In this document: one piece after another, positions 1-8,413 of the stretch | Position numbering within the stretch: the stretch's first letter is position 1 | How the letters are laid out: every line of letters starts with the position of its first letter | Source: Acinetobacter baretiae | GTDB lineage: Bacteria > Pseudomonadota > Gammaproteobacteria > Pseudomonadales > Moraxellaceae | Reading direction: 5' to 3' | Assembly (NCBI RefSeq): GCF_015627105.1 | Contig: NZ_VTDM01000020.1 | Location: 1-53,416, forward strand | Length of the DNA: 53,416 nucleotides | Made by a program: the position numbers and the translations under genes | The notes under the pieces: model-generated | The model's database searches: none | What the model was told of the DNA's origin: nothing | The model's input: only the letters and a program-made list of their open reading frames with translations

Positions 1-192
1 TGAAGCAACGAAATAAGATTGAAACATTGTTTGGTTTGTTGAAAGCTAAATACAACTTAGTGACAAGTAAGGCGAGAAGTGTTCAAGGCTATTTAGCAGG
101 AATTTATGCATCTTTATGTGCGTATCAGGTTTGTCATAAGAATAAGCCGAACATTCGAATCATCGGTGCTTCGGCTTAAACAGGATTCGGGT
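1..192 (+). mobile_element. Right end of an insertion sequence (IS982-like, partial)
   Basis: The window opens inside an insertion sequence. The transposase 3' end stops at 179, and the bases that follow (181-192, CAGGATTCGGGT) read on the other strand as ACCCGAATCCTG. That resembles the ACCC-type terminal inverted repeats of IS982-family elements. The element boundary near 192 is an inference because the left end and any target duplication lie outside the window. Confidence 0.4.
3..179 (+). CDS. Transposase, C-terminal fragment (58 residues visible)
   Basis: An open frame enters from the left edge and ends with TAA at 177-179. The visible tail contains KIETLFGLLK, which resembles the last catalytic-domain helix of DDE transposases of the IS982/IS4 type (usually IET-F-L-K). 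It also has basic residues and a hydrophobic LAGIYASLCAY stretch. Only the last 58 residues are present, so intactness of the gene cannot be judged. It is unrelated to the neighbouring nitrate transporter and marks an IS insertion upstream of the region. The family name is a guess from the motif; that it is a transposase is fairly likely. Confidence 0.5.
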   Translation, partial: KQRNKIETLFGLLKAKYNLVTSKARSVQGYLAGIYASLCAYQVCHKNKPNIRIIGASA

Positions 193-820
193 TAATTAAG
201 TTTTTTAGTTTAATGAAGTGTATTTTTATTAATCTAAGTGTAGTCTAAAAAACCATAGGGTTTTCTATACTTTTGATAAAAATAAATCTCTTTTAATCTT
301 TTGCATTAAAATTAATAATTTATATTGTTTAGCATATAATTTACCTTTATTAGCAATGCTTATTTTTTAAAGAGAAATGAATGAGCTTGTTTGTAATGTA
401 AGAGAGAAAGTAAAAGTTATCATTTAGATAAAACAGGATTTTATTTGAATTTTAAAACAAGCTTTGGTTTGAGTGGTGTATGTTTGAAACGTAAAATACC
501 CGTAGCTTTTATTTTATTGACCTCAAATGTGATTTCGTTGTGACTTTTAACATAAATCTGTATTCATCACTGGGGTAAATGAAGCTTATATTCTTATTTT
601 ATTGATGTTGGTTTTGAATGAGTAGGCAGGGGGATTGAAATCCAAATGAAGTATTTTAAATAGTTGTTATCACTATATATTCAAGATTTTGATTGATATC
701 TATCATGAAAAAGATGGGCTGAAAAAATATCAAACGATAGATGATGCTTATTATATACCAAGCTAAGTATGAGCAGTACTTTGTTGAAAGACCAGTGACT
801 GCTCAAAACAAATAGAATCG
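193..820. other. AT-rich intergenic region, no gene seen
   Basis: About 630 bases between the IS end and the 3' end of the nitrate transporter gene. I found no open frame with a ribosome binding site, no tRNA and no strong terminator. The stretch is very AT-rich, as expected of non-coding DNA next to an IS insertion. Confidence 0.5.
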
Positions 821-2164
821 TTATTTCATTGTATTTGCACGTTCACGTAAAGCTTCTTCAAAGAGTTGTTGTTCTTTGGCTTTATGAGTTGTAGAGAAAC
901 GAATACTCAGTACACATACACCTGCAATAATGACTAACACTCCTAATGCCATAAGGCATGTTTGAATATCTAACATACCTTTGAGTAAGAAACCTGCGGC
1001 TACAGCACCAACATTACCACCTGCACCAATAATTCCGGCAACACCTCCCAAAGCGTCTCGGTCAATAAACGGCATTAACGCATAAGTTGCACCACATGCC
1101 ATATGAGTAAATATAGCAAATACAGTCATGCTTAAAATCGCAAGTAAAGGGGTTTGCATGTATGAAAAGAGGACTAAAAAAACGCCTTCTAATACAATCA
1201 TGAAAAATAAGACATGGGTTCGGCCATCTAAACCTTTATTTACAGCAATGCGATCTGAGACTATTCCTCCTAATGCACGTGCAAATAAGGCCAATAAACC
1301 AAAAATTCCTGCAGTAAGGCCGGCTTCTTTGAGTCCAAATTGGAATTGCTCTATGTAGTACATTGCGACAACATTATGTATAAATATTTCAATGCCAAAA
1401 CAGGCAGCATAGGCCATGAAGAGCACCCAAACTCTATAGTTTTTAGCTGCATGACGTAAAATGGCAAGACCGCCTTTTTTACCACTACTGACATAAATGC
1501 CTTGTGCGTGTAATGTGGAAAAATTGCCTTGAGGGCAGTCTTGTGTGTATCTCCAATACATAAGCCCCACAATGATCATCATAATTCCCGGCATGACAAG
1601 AGCAAACCGCCAGCCGAGTGCCTGTTCAACACCACACATTACTAATGCAGATAACAATAAAGGCATGAGTGCTTGTGTTGCACCACCACCAGCATTTCCC
1701 CAGCCTGCTGTAGTTGCATTGGCTGTACCGACAACATTCGATGCAAACATCATACTGGTATGGTATTGAGTAATAACAAAACTGGCACCAATAGCACCAA
1801 TAAATAATCTAAAAAATAAAAAAGTTTCATAAGTGTTGGCGGCTGCGAGGCCAAATACAGGAATGCTACCAATTAATAATAATCCTGTATGTGCTTTACG
1901 AGGGCCGTATTTGTCACATAATGGACCAACAATGAGTCTGACTAAAATGGTAATAGCAACAGCTGCAATATTAATATTGGCAATTTGATCTTTAGTTAAA
2001 TGAAATTCTTCAGCAATAATTGGCATGAGAGGCGCGCAAGCAAACCATGCAAAAAAACAAACAAAAAAAGCAAGCCAACTCATATGAAATGCTCGCATGG
2101 TGGCAGTTTTAAAATTAAAAAGATGAATTCTAGTGGCTTTTTTAGCACTTAAATCGATAGACAT
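821..2164 (-). CDS. narK: NarK/NasA-type nitrate/nitrite transporter (MFS)
   Basis: Inner-membrane major facilitator protein of the nitrate/nitrite porter family, 447 aa, the usual size for a 12-helix member. Near residue 90 it has the MFS loop motif GPLCDKYGPRK. In helix 5 it has the family's nitrate signature GWGNAGGGATQ, the glycine-rich stretch that lines the anion path. The predicted role is nitrate uptake for assimilation or nitrite/nitrate exchange. No nitrate reductase gene lies beside it here, so it stands alone between an IS end and a tRNA. The start at 2164 gives a short cytoplasmic N-terminus before helix 1 (MSWLAFFVCFFAWFAC), but the ribosome binding site is weak (AGAG). Whether it is a NarK1 symporter or NarK2 exchanger type cannot be told from sequence alone. 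Confidence 0.85.
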   Translation of the reverse strand: MSIDLSAKKATRIHLFNFKTATMRAFHMSWLAFFVCFFAWFACAPLMPIIAEEFHLTKDQIANINIAAVAITILVRLIVGPLCDKYGPRKAHTGLLLIGSIPVFGLAAANTYETFLFFRLFIGAIGASFVITQYHTSMMFASNVVGTANATTAGWGNAGGGATQALMPLLLSALVMCGVEQALGWRFALVMPGIMMIIVGLMYWRYTQDCPQGNFSTLHAQGIYVSSGKKGGLAILRHAAKNYRVWVLFMAYAACFGIEIFIHNVVAMYYIEQFQFGLKEAGLTAGIFGLLALFARALGGIVSDRIAVNKGLDGRTHVLFFMIVLEGVFLVLFSYMQTPLLAILSMTVFAIFTHMACGATYALMPFIDRDALGGVAGIIGAGGNVGAVAAGFLLKGMLDIQTCLMALGVLVIIAGVCVLSIRFSTTHKAKEQQLFEEALRERANTMK

Positions 2165-2282
2165 AATGTGGCTCTAAGGCAAGATTGCATTTGAACCCTG
2201 CTTATAACATTACAGAAACGATACATAAAGTGACACGGATCAAAAAGCAGTTTTTTTAGTATGACGTATAAAAAGCAGACAC

Positions 2283-2311
2283 AAAAAAACCAGCAATATG
2301 CTGGTTTTTTT
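2283..2311 (-). terminator. Rho-independent terminator of tRNA-Leu (copy 1)
   Basis: Stem ACCAGC / GCTGGT with a 5-base loop, flanked by an A-run on one side and a T-run on the other, so it can work in both directions. It lies 24 bases beyond the tRNA 3' end. Confidence 0.8.
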
Positions 2312-2334
2312 AACACCATTTTAAATTAAAAAAA

Positions 2335-2420
2335 TGGTGCCCGGGGCCGGACTCGAACCGGCACGCTTTGAGGGCGGGGGATTTTAAATCCCCTGTGTCT
2401 ACCTATTTCACCACCCGGGC
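2335..2420 (-). tRNA. tRNA-Leu (anticodon TAA)
   Basis: An 86-base gene including an encoded CCA. The 7-bp acceptor stem is GCCCGGG, there is a long variable arm as in class II leucine tRNAs, and the GTTCGAGTCC T-loop is present. The anticodon loop TTTAAAA gives anticodon TAA. An identical tRNA lies at 5667-5752. Confidence 0.95.
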
Positions 2421-2643
2421 ATGTGCGCAATAATAGTGAAAATAATTATAAATGGCAATACATTAGATCAAATTTAGTATCAGACTGTTCATAAAATAGC
2501 TGATTTAAGCTGTTGTTCTTATTATTTCGTTTTTATTTTGATAAAAATGAAACTATTCTTAGTTTTTATGATGAATCTTAAGCGATAAAAATCATAACAA
2601 GCGCAGTTTGATTCTTAATTCTTATAAGTGATGACTATTTATT

Positions 2644-2662
2644 GATAATGAGAATGATTAAT
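2644..2662 (+). promoter_or_regulatory. Fur box upstream of the TonB-dependent receptor
   Basis: GATAATGAGAATGATTAAT matches the 19-base Fur consensus (GATAATGATAATCATTATC) at 15 positions. It lies about 40 bases before the chosen ATG at 2702, where a repressor would cover the transcription start region. This predicts iron-repressed expression of the receptor and the gene behind it. Confidence 0.75.
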
Positions 2663-2701
2663 TGTATCTTTTCGGTAAATTTTAGACTTTGTTCATTAGT
2701 T

Positions 2702-4849
2702 ATGTATGTATCTCCTTCATTTAAATTAACCACACTTTCTGTGGCATTGCTTTGTATGTCATCTGTTTATGCAAAGGATCAAGCTGTATTACCAACGATT
2801 GCCGTTTTAGCTCAGGAAAATGAAAGCTATACAGCAGTAAAAGATGAATCTACCTTAAGAACCAAGCAAAAAAATTTAGATGTGCCACAAACGGTTAATG
2901 TGGTGTCTTCGGCGTATTTGAATGATTATGAACCTGAAAATTTAGACAATGCATTGAGCCAAGTGAGTGGAATTACACAAGGGAATACGCTTGCAGGAAC
3001 GCAAGACACGCTAATGAAGCGAGGTTTTGGTGATAACCGTGATGGCTCAATTATGGTGAATGGAATGCCCATTGTACAGGGTCGAGTAATGAATGCAGCC
3101 GTGGCCAAAGTTGAGGTACTTAAAGGACCTGCATCTTTGTTGTACGGTATTATGGACCCCGGTGGTGTGGTAAATGTTGTGACCAAAAAGCCACAGAAAA
3201 AACAAAGCACAACCCTTTCTTTGTATGGGTCAAGCTATGAACGAGGAAAAAATGGTGTTGGTGCAACTGTAGACACAACAGGACAAATTGGTACTAGTGA
3301 CTTTTCTTATAGATTAATCGCTGATCAATCACGTAAAGATTATTGGCGGAATTTTGGCTATAATGATCAGCAGTTGATTGCTCCATCGTTGCAATGGGAG
3401 CATGATGCCACAAAAATAAATGTGAGTTATCAGTACCGTAAATTTGATGTTCCTTTTGATCGTTCTACAATCATTGATCGTTTTGGCACAGGAAAAGTAT
3501 TGCCAATTTCAAAATATACACGTTTAGATCAAACAAGTAATCAGATGTCTGGTGAAGATCATTTGGCGCAATTAAATATCGATCATCAATTGACGGCTCA
3601 GTGGCAATTGCATGCAGGATATAGCTATAACAAAGAAACTTATGATGCTGGTCAAATGCGTGTTGTACCTGGTAGTTTAAACACTAAAACACATACTTTA
3701 AAACGAAGCAATGATGCAACGACAGGAGCTACAAGTACTTCAAGTTTTGGTAATGCTTATTTAAATGGTGAGATATCATTATTTGGGTTACGTCATGATC
3801 TACAGATTGGTGTTGAAAGTGCATATGTGAAGTACTACCGTAAAGATTTATGGCGAACAACAACAGCCAATCAAAAAACAATAAATTATGAAACACTTGC
3901 AGGCGCTGATACGCGTTTATCATCTTCGATCGATGCATCAGCGAGTGATCAAACCAATAAACTTCGTACTTACGGCATGTATGTGCAAGATTCTATGTAT
4001 TTAACAGATCACTGGATTGCTGTCATGGGGGCTAGATATACGCATTGGCAGCAAATAGCAGGTAGAGGTCGTCCATTTAATACCAATACTGATACAAATG
4101 ATGGTCAATGGTTACCTCGTTTAGGTCTTGTGTATAAGTTAAATGATCAAGCATCTGTTTATATGAGTTATACAGAATCGTTGAAACCGAGTTGGACGAT
4201 TGCAGGATATAAAGCTCAGTTGGGTAATGCTGTTCCACCTGAAGAGGGGAAGTCATATGAGTTCGGTGTTAAATATGAGCTCGATCAACGTTTAACAGCA
4301 AATATTGCATTATATGATATTAAGAAAACCAACATTATTGATAACGATACCTTTACAAGCATATCTACAGCACAAAATGCACGTTCGAAAGGGGTAGAAG
4401 TTGATTTAACAGGACGTATTACACAAAAATTGGATGCGATTGTAACGTATGCGTATACCGATGCAAAAGTCACAGATTCAACGAACCAAACAGCGATTGG
4501 AAAATCTCTTGCGAATGTTGCTAAAAATACAGCTTCTTTAGCACTCTCTTATGATTATGGGTCATTTGCAAATGGTCAATTAAGATTTGGTGCAAGTGGG
4601 AATTATGTGGGGAGTCGACCGGGTGATCAGTCGAATAATTTTAAATTACCTAATTATACGTTAATGAATGTATTTATGAGTTATGACACTCAGCTCAAAG
4701 GTCAAGATTTAAATCTTAAATTGAATGTAAACAATGTGTTTGATAAAGATTACTTTACATCAACTACAGCCACAGACAGTACAGCTTATTTAAATGTTTC
4801 TCGTGGCGATGCAAGAGAGATTGCTTTAAGAGCAACGATGAAATTTTAA
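2702..4849 (+). CDS. TonB-dependent siderophore receptor
   Basis: Outer-membrane receptor for a ferric siderophore, energised by TonB-ExbBD, 715 aa. From ATG 2702 the protein begins with a signal peptide (residues 1-24, cut after VYA). A plug domain follows at about 50-160, with the usual VEVLKGPASLLYG and GGVVNVVTKKP motifs. The rest is a long beta-barrel ending in the outer-membrane signature with terminal Phe. An upstream TTG/ATG start at 2642-2654 is possible, but it would put the Fur box inside the coding region and spoil the signal peptide, so 2702 is preferred although no good Shine-Dalgarno is seen. It resembles the FhuA/FpvA class; the siderophore cannot be named. The gene and its partner downstream are bracketed by duplicated tRNA-Leu units. 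Confidence 0.9.
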   Translation: MYVSPSFKLTTLSVALLCMSSVYAKDQAVLPTIAVLAQENESYTAVKDESTLRTKQKNLDVPQTVNVVSSAYLNDYEPENLDNALSQVSGITQGNTLAGTQDTLMKRGFGDNRDGSIMVNGMPIVQGRVMNAAVAKVEVLKGPASLLYGIMDPGGVVNVVTKKPQKKQSTTLSLYGSSYERGKNGVGATVDTTGQIGTSDFSYRLIADQSRKDYWRNFGYNDQQLIAPSLQWEHDATKINVSYQYRKFDVPFDRSTIIDRFGTGKVLPISKYTRLDQTSNQMSGEDHLAQLNIDHQLTAQWQLHAGYSYNKETYDAGQMRVVPGSLNTKTHTLKRSNDATTGATSTSSFGNAYLNGEISLFGLRHDLQIGVESAYVKYYRKDLWRTTTANQKTINYETLAGADTRLSSSIDASASDQTNKLRTYGMYVQDSMYLTDHWIAVMGARYTHWQQIAGRGRPFNTNTDTNDGQWLPRLGLVYKLNDQASVYMSYTESLKPSWTIAGYKAQLGNAVPPEEGKSYEFGVKYELDQRLTANIALYDIKKTNIIDNDTFTSISTAQNARSKGVEVDLTGRITQKLDAIVTYAYTDAKVTDSTNQTAIGKSLANVAKNTASLALSYDYGSFANGQLRFGASGNYVGSRPGDQSNNFKLPNYTLMNVFMSYDTQLKGQDLNLKLNVNNVFDKDYFTSTTATDSTAYLNVSRGDAREIALRATMKF

Positions 4850-4865
4850 TATAGACACCATCGCG

Positions 4866-4892
4866 TGAAAATAGAGCACTGTTCTATTTTCA
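4866..4892 (+). promoter_or_regulatory. Perfect 10-bp hairpin between receptor and downstream gene
   Basis: TGAAAATAGA and TCTATTTTCA form a perfect stem around a 7-base loop, ending 10 bases before the ribosome binding site of the next gene. There is no T-run, so it is more likely an mRNA stabilising or attenuating structure than a terminator. Confidence 0.5.
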
Positions 4893-4913
4893 TTCAAACA
4901 CAGGAAAGAATGA

Positions 4914-5600
4914 ATGAAGTGGTTAGATTGCCGTAGCATCATGAGTGCATTTATATTATTTTTTGGTCTGATTCAAATGAGTCAAGCTGCAAAAATTATG
5001 TTGGTTTCTCAAACACAAGGTAAAGAAGCAGAAATAGATCAAAATATTCAACGTTATTTGGTACAAAAAGGGCATCAGGTCGACATCGTGGATCAGGCAA
5101 TTGATCCGCAAAGCATTAAAAATGTAGATTTAGTGATTTTATCTTCTACCGTTGCATCTAAAAGCCTAAAGTCGGGTTGGAGAAATATTCACTATCCATT
5201 GATGACTTGGGAAAATGATTATCTTGATGATTTGGCCATGACAGGAAAAAGAAGTGATACAGATTTTGGAGAGTTGGAAAAAGAGCGTTATTTGTGGTTG
5301 GTGAATCAACCCAATGAGTTGTCGGCAAAATTACTTGCAGGTACAGTAAACGTTTATAAAAAACAAGCACCGATGAGTTGGGGTAAGCCCGGTCTTGGCG
5401 CAACGATTATTGCAACGATTTATGGGCAACCTGAAAAAGTAGCGATTTGGGGTTATGAAAAAGACAGTACGATGGATTATGAAACACTTGCTCCAGCACG
5501 CCGTTTAATGTTTTTTTTAGGTAATGATACGTTTGATAATTTATCTGAAGATGGTTTGAAGTTGTTTGATGCATCTATTGCATGGATGACGAAAAAATAA
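4914..5600 (+). CDS. Exported ThuA/GATase-fold-like protein linked to the TonB receptor
   Basis: Predicted exported protein of 228 aa with an N-terminal signal sequence (hydrophobic stretch around residues 10-26 ending SQAA). The start ATG has a good AGGAAAG site 6 bases upstream. The body reads like an alpha/beta Rossmann-type domain: KIMLVSQ at the start, DLVILSSTVASKSL, then YPLMTWEN, and a C-terminal LSEDGLKLFDASIAW. These features recall the ThuA-like/class I amidotransferase-like modules found in secreted carbohydrate and surface proteins; no catalytic Cys is evident. It follows the receptor by 64 bases behind a hairpin, so the two are probably co-transcribed and iron-regulated. A role in siderophore handling is inferred only from this position. 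Confidence 0.6.
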   Translation: MKWLDCRSIMSAFILFFGLIQMSQAAKIMLVSQTQGKEAEIDQNIQRYLVQKGHQVDIVDQAIDPQSIKNVDLVILSSTVASKSLKSGWRNIHYPLMTWENDYLDDLAMTGKRSDTDFGELEKERYLWLVNQPNELSAKLLAGTVNVYKKQAPMSWGKPGLGATIIATIYGQPEKVAIWGYEKDSTMDYETLAPARRLMFFLGNDTFDNLSEDGLKLFDASIAWMTKK

Positions 5601-5615
5601 CTGTTAATCAGGTAC

Positions 5616-5644
5616 AAAAAAACCAGCATATTGCTGGTTTTTTT
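5616..5644. terminator. Bidirectional terminator (copy 2)
   Basis: Stem ACCAGC / GCTGGT, loop ATATT, with A-run and T-run flanks. It can end the receptor operon from the left (stop at 5600) and tRNA-Leu from the right. Confidence 0.8.
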
Positions 5645-5666
5645 AACACCATTTTAAATTAAAAAA

Positions 5667-5752
5667 TGGTGCCCGGGGCCGGACTCGAACCGGCACGCTT
5701 TGAGGGCGGGGGATTTTAAATCCCCTGTGTCTACCTATTTCACCACCCGGGC
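5667..5752 (-). tRNA. tRNA-Leu (anticodon TAA), second copy
   Basis: Identical in sequence to the tRNA at 2335-2420, 86 bases with encoded CCA. It lies 12 bases downstream of tRNA-Cys on the same strand and is probably co-transcribed with it. Confidence 0.95.
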
Positions 5753-5764
5753 GTTACACAAGAT

Positions 5765-5838
5765 TGGAGGCGGAGGTCGGAATCGAACCGGCGTACACGG
5801 AGTTGCAGTCCGCTGCATGACCACTCTGCCACCCCGCC
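5765..5838 (-). tRNA. tRNA-Cys (anticodon GCA)
   Basis: A 74-base gene with encoded CCA. The acceptor stem is GGCGGGG paired with CTCCGCC (one G-T pair) and the T-loop is GTTCGATTCC. The anticodon loop CTGCAAC gives GCA. Confidence 0.95.
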
Positions 5839-5988
5839 ATCTCTTGGTGATGCACATATTAGCAAGGTTTTAAAAAAAGACAATACCTTGTTGTCGATAT
5901 ATGTTCATAAAATCAACATGTAAAAAAAAATTGCTCAAATTATCATGTATTATTTATCAATTACTTTAAATCCTTGTGGAGATGCGCC

Positions 5989-6837
5989 GTGGCATTGGTT
6001 TTAGATGGAAAGGCATTAGCAAAAAAAATTGAAGCAAATTTATTCGAGCGAGTGAGTGCTTTAAAAGAAAAAACAGGACGTACCCCCATTTTAGCAACAA
6101 TTTTGGTCGGTGATGATGGTGCATCTGCAACGTATGTGCGTATGAAAGGCAATGCATGTCGTAGAGTTGGTATGGAATCAATCAAAATTGAATTGCCACA
6201 AACAACCACGACACAAGAACTATTGGCTGAAATTGAAAAACTCAATCAAAATCCAGATGTGCATGGAATTTTACTCCAACACCCCGTACCTGAACAAATA
6301 GATGAACGTGCATGTTTTGATGCTATCTTATTGAATAAAGATGTTGATGGTGTAACGTGCTTAGGTTTTGGTCGTATGGCGATGGGAGAGCATGCATATG
6401 GTTCAGCTACGCCAGCGGGGATTATGACGATCTTGCAAGAAAGTGGGATTGAAATTGCTGGTAAACATGCAGTTGTTGTGGGGCGTTCAGCAATTTTAGG
6501 TAAGCCAATGGCGATGATGTTGTTGCAAGCCAATGCAACGGTCACGATTTGTCATTCACGTACTCAAAATTTAGCTGAATTTGTAAAACATGCAGATATT
6601 ATTGTGGGTGCAGTTGGTAAAGCAGAGTTGATTAAAAAAGAGTGGATTAAACAAGGTGCTGTGGTGGTTGATGCAGGATTTCATCCACGAGAAAATGGTG
6701 GTGTTGGCGATATTGAGCTAAACGGTATTGAAGCAATTGCATCAGCATATACTCCTGTACCTGGGGGGGTAGGGCCAATGACCATTACTACGCTCATTCG
6801 TCAAACTGTAGAAGCTGCAGAAAAAGCACTGGCTTAA
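5989..6837 (+). CDS. folD: FolD: methylene-THF dehydrogenase/cyclohydrolase
   Basis: Bifunctional cytosolic enzyme of one-carbon metabolism. It oxidises 5,10-methylene-tetrahydrofolate to methenyl-THF with NADP and hydrolyses that to 10-formyl-THF, for purine and formyl-Met-tRNA synthesis. The protein is 282 aa, the family norm. Visible motifs are the substrate-site [15 protein letters not shown] (the catalytic Lys lies in YVxxK), [14 protein letters not shown], the NADP-binding [12 protein letters not shown], and the C-terminal [10 protein letters not shown]. Translation most likely starts at GTG 5989 (MALVLDGK), because GGAG lies 8 bases upstream and other members begin here; a TTG at 5974 would overlap that site. 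A strong terminator follows. Confidence 0.97.
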   Translation: MALVLDGKALAKKIEANLFERVSALKEKTGRTPILATILVGDDGASATYVRMKGNACRRVGMESIKIELPQTTTTQELLAEIEKLNQNPDVHGILLQHPVPEQIDERACFDAILLNKDVDGVTCLGFGRMAMGEHAYGSATPAGIMTILQESGIEIAGKHAVVVGRSAILGKPMAMMLLQANATVTICHSRTQNLAEFVKHADIIVGAVGKAELIKKEWIKQGAVVVDAGFHPRENGGVGDIELNGIEAIASAYTPVPGGVGPMTITTLIRQTVEAAEKALA

Positions 6838-6850
6838 GTGAATTAAATTA

Positions 6851-6884
6851 AAACGCGCTTAAGGTTCATTAAGCGCGTTTTTTT
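6851..6884 (+). terminator. Terminator after folD
   Basis: A 12-bp stem, AAACGCGCTTAA / TTAAGCGCGTTT, around a 6-base loop, followed by a T-run. The T-run touches the stop codon of the convergent epimerase gene. Confidence 0.9.
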
Positions 6885-7815
6885 ATGTCAATAGGTGTTG
6901 TAATGCTTTATCTAATGTTGGATATAAAAATGGATAACCCTCCTCAGACAAGTGTTTAGGGCGTACATATTGGCCATTGGTGATTAATTCAGCTTGCTCT
7001 TTTAAAACAAATTTTAATACGCTTTCTGGTAAAGAAAGTGGTGTATATTTGTGTAATATATCTTTGCAGGTACGCACAAACTGTTGTTGTGTGGTCTGCT
7101 GTGGTGCTGTTAAATTATAAACATTGTATTGAGTATTTGAGCACATCAGAAAAACTATAGCATTAACGACATCATCAATATGTATCCACGTTAAAGGTTG
7201 TTGACCTGAACCAATATTTCCAACAGCATTCATTTTAATGGGAAGAAGCATTTGTTTAAAGGCAGGTGCTTGTTTGGCAAAAACAACACCTAAACGAACA
7301 ATTTTCACATTTTGTTGCTCTTTTTCTGCCCAAGGTAAAATGGCATTTTCCCATTTTTGACAAACTTTTGAGACAAAAATATTTTGTGATGGACTATCTT
7401 CATCACAAATATGTTGCCATTTTTTTGTATTGTCTATGCCGTAGTACCCAATTGCAGAGCCCGAAATGATACATTCAGGTTTAATTTTTTGGGTATCTAG
7501 CCAATGTGTGAGCTGTTGTGTGGTGTCTACACGACTGTGAATGAGGTCTTGTTTTCGCTGTTCACTCCATCGCTGACTACCTATATTTTCACCTGCAAGA
7601 TTAATGACATAATCTACTGTAGTTGCCGTATTGATGTCGTTGAATGTGCCAACAGGGGTAACCTGTTTAGATGAATATCGTTCTTTAATACGATGTGGTG
7701 AACGAGTAAGTACAATGATATGACACGATTGTTGCAATAAAAAAGTGATTAAAGCTGTGCCAATGAGCCCTGTACCGCCTGTTATTAGGATCGTTTTTTG
7801 TGTCAAATTTTGCAT
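6883..7815 (-). CDS. TIGR01777-family SDR epimerase (YfcH-like)
   Basis: Extended short-chain dehydrogenase/reductase of the TIGR01777 (SDR39U1) group, 310 aa. It shows the N-terminal nucleotide-binding ITGGTGLIGTAL, the family's NLAGENIGSQRWSEQRK, SGSAIGYYG with the catalytic Tyr region, and the RLGVVFAK stretch, and ends in the DUF1731-like C-terminal segment. The physiological substrate of this family is not established. The start at 7815 (MQNLTQKTILITGG) is chosen because GAGG lies at good distance before it; the ATG at 7827 contains that site. The gene converges on folD, and its stop abuts the folD terminator. Confidence 0.85.
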   Translation of the reverse strand: MQNLTQKTILITGGTGLIGTALITFLLQQSCHIIVLTRSPHRIKERYSSKQVTPVGTFNDINTATTVDYVINLAGENIGSQRWSEQRKQDLIHSRVDTTQQLTHWLDTQKIKPECIISGSAIGYYGIDNTKKWQHICDEDSPSQNIFVSKVCQKWENAILPWAEKEQQNVKIVRLGVVFAKQAPAFKQMLLPIKMNAVGNIGSGQQPLTWIHIDDVVNAIVFLMCSNTQYNVYNLTAPQQTTQQQFVRTCKDILHKYTPLSLPESVLKFVLKEQAELITNGQYVRPKHLSEEGYPFLYPTLDKALQHLLT

Positions 7816-7863
7816 GATTGACCTCATGTTTGTGTATATAAATAAATGAGTGAAAAAATATGG

Positions 7864-8292
7864 TTAGCCCACACAACGGTAGCGAACAACATTGAGTATT
7901 TGTGGGTGAGTATTCATGGCTGTGCGTGCTGCATTGGTTTGATCTGTACTGTTATTGATTTGTGCAAGCTCAAAACTGGTTCGGCTTTGCCCAATACCTA
8001 CACCGTATGAGTTTTGGTGGTTGGCAGGGTTAACAATTTCGCTATTACTGAGGAGTTCAATTTGATAGTTTTTTTGTGCCCCAAGTGCTTTTTTACATGC
8101 ACTTTGTAGTTTAACAGTATTGGCACTTTGATTGGTTTTAGTGGCAAGCGTATAGCTGATGACTGCACTGTTTGCAGTGCGTTGTTCGACTTCATAGCCC
8201 GTGTGGCCATTATATGCTTGTGGTGAAGTCTGACATGCACTGAGCGTGACGAACAGGCTTGATATGGCAAGGGTGATACATATTTTTTTCAT
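7864..8292 (-). CDS. Small putative lipoprotein (CC0125-like)
   Basis: Predicted lipoprotein of 142 aa. From ATG 8292 (MKKICITLAISSLF) it has a signal peptide ending in the lipobox LSAC, so the Cys would be lipidated. The mature part starts QTSPQAYNGHTGYEVEQ and resembles short CC0125/CC1285-type proteobacterial lipoproteins with a Y-E-R pattern and a C-terminal RYRCVG. Function is unknown. It lies 48 bases upstream of the epimerase start, so the two may share a transcript. Confidence 0.6.
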   Translation of the reverse strand: MKKICITLAISSLFVTLSACQTSPQAYNGHTGYEVEQRTANSAVISYTLATKTNQSANTVKLQSACKKALGAQKNYQIELLSNSEIVNPANHQNSYGVGIGQSRTSFELAQINNSTDQTNAARTAMNTHPQILNVVRYRCVG

Positions 8293-8380
8293 TGTTGTTG
8301 AGCTCATAATCTGTTTTAAGCGCAGTATGTCATAATTTTAAGAATATTTTTGTTGTTTTTGTGCTGTCTGATCGAAGAAA

Positions 8381-8407
8381 AAAAGAGCCAACTTGTTGGC
8401 TCTTTTT
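8381..8407 (-). terminator. Terminator after pckG
   Basis: An 11-bp stem, AAAAGAGCCAA / TTGGCTCTTTT, with loop CTTG. It lies just past the pckG stop at 8414, with the T-run on the reverse strand. Confidence 0.9.
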
Positions 8408-8413
8408 TTATGT

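Larger units (their letters stand above)
2281..2420 (-). repeat. tRNA-Leu + terminator unit, copy 1
   Basis: This 140-bp unit (terminator, short AT spacer, tRNA-Leu) recurs at 5614-5752. The two copies are identical except for one A in the spacer and the 5-base terminator loop, which is AATAT here and its reverse complement ATATT in copy 2. Confidence 0.9.
5614..5752 (-). repeat. tRNA-Leu + terminator unit, copy 2
   Basis: Second copy of the unit at 2281-2420. It is near-identical, with one A missing in the spacer and the terminator loop inverted. With copy 1 it brackets the 3.2-kb iron-uptake cassette as a direct repeat. Confidence 0.9.

Noticed and set aside
2642..2701. Upstream start codons for the TonB receptor
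   Set aside because: They lie inside the Fur box and would place a charged extension before the signal peptide.
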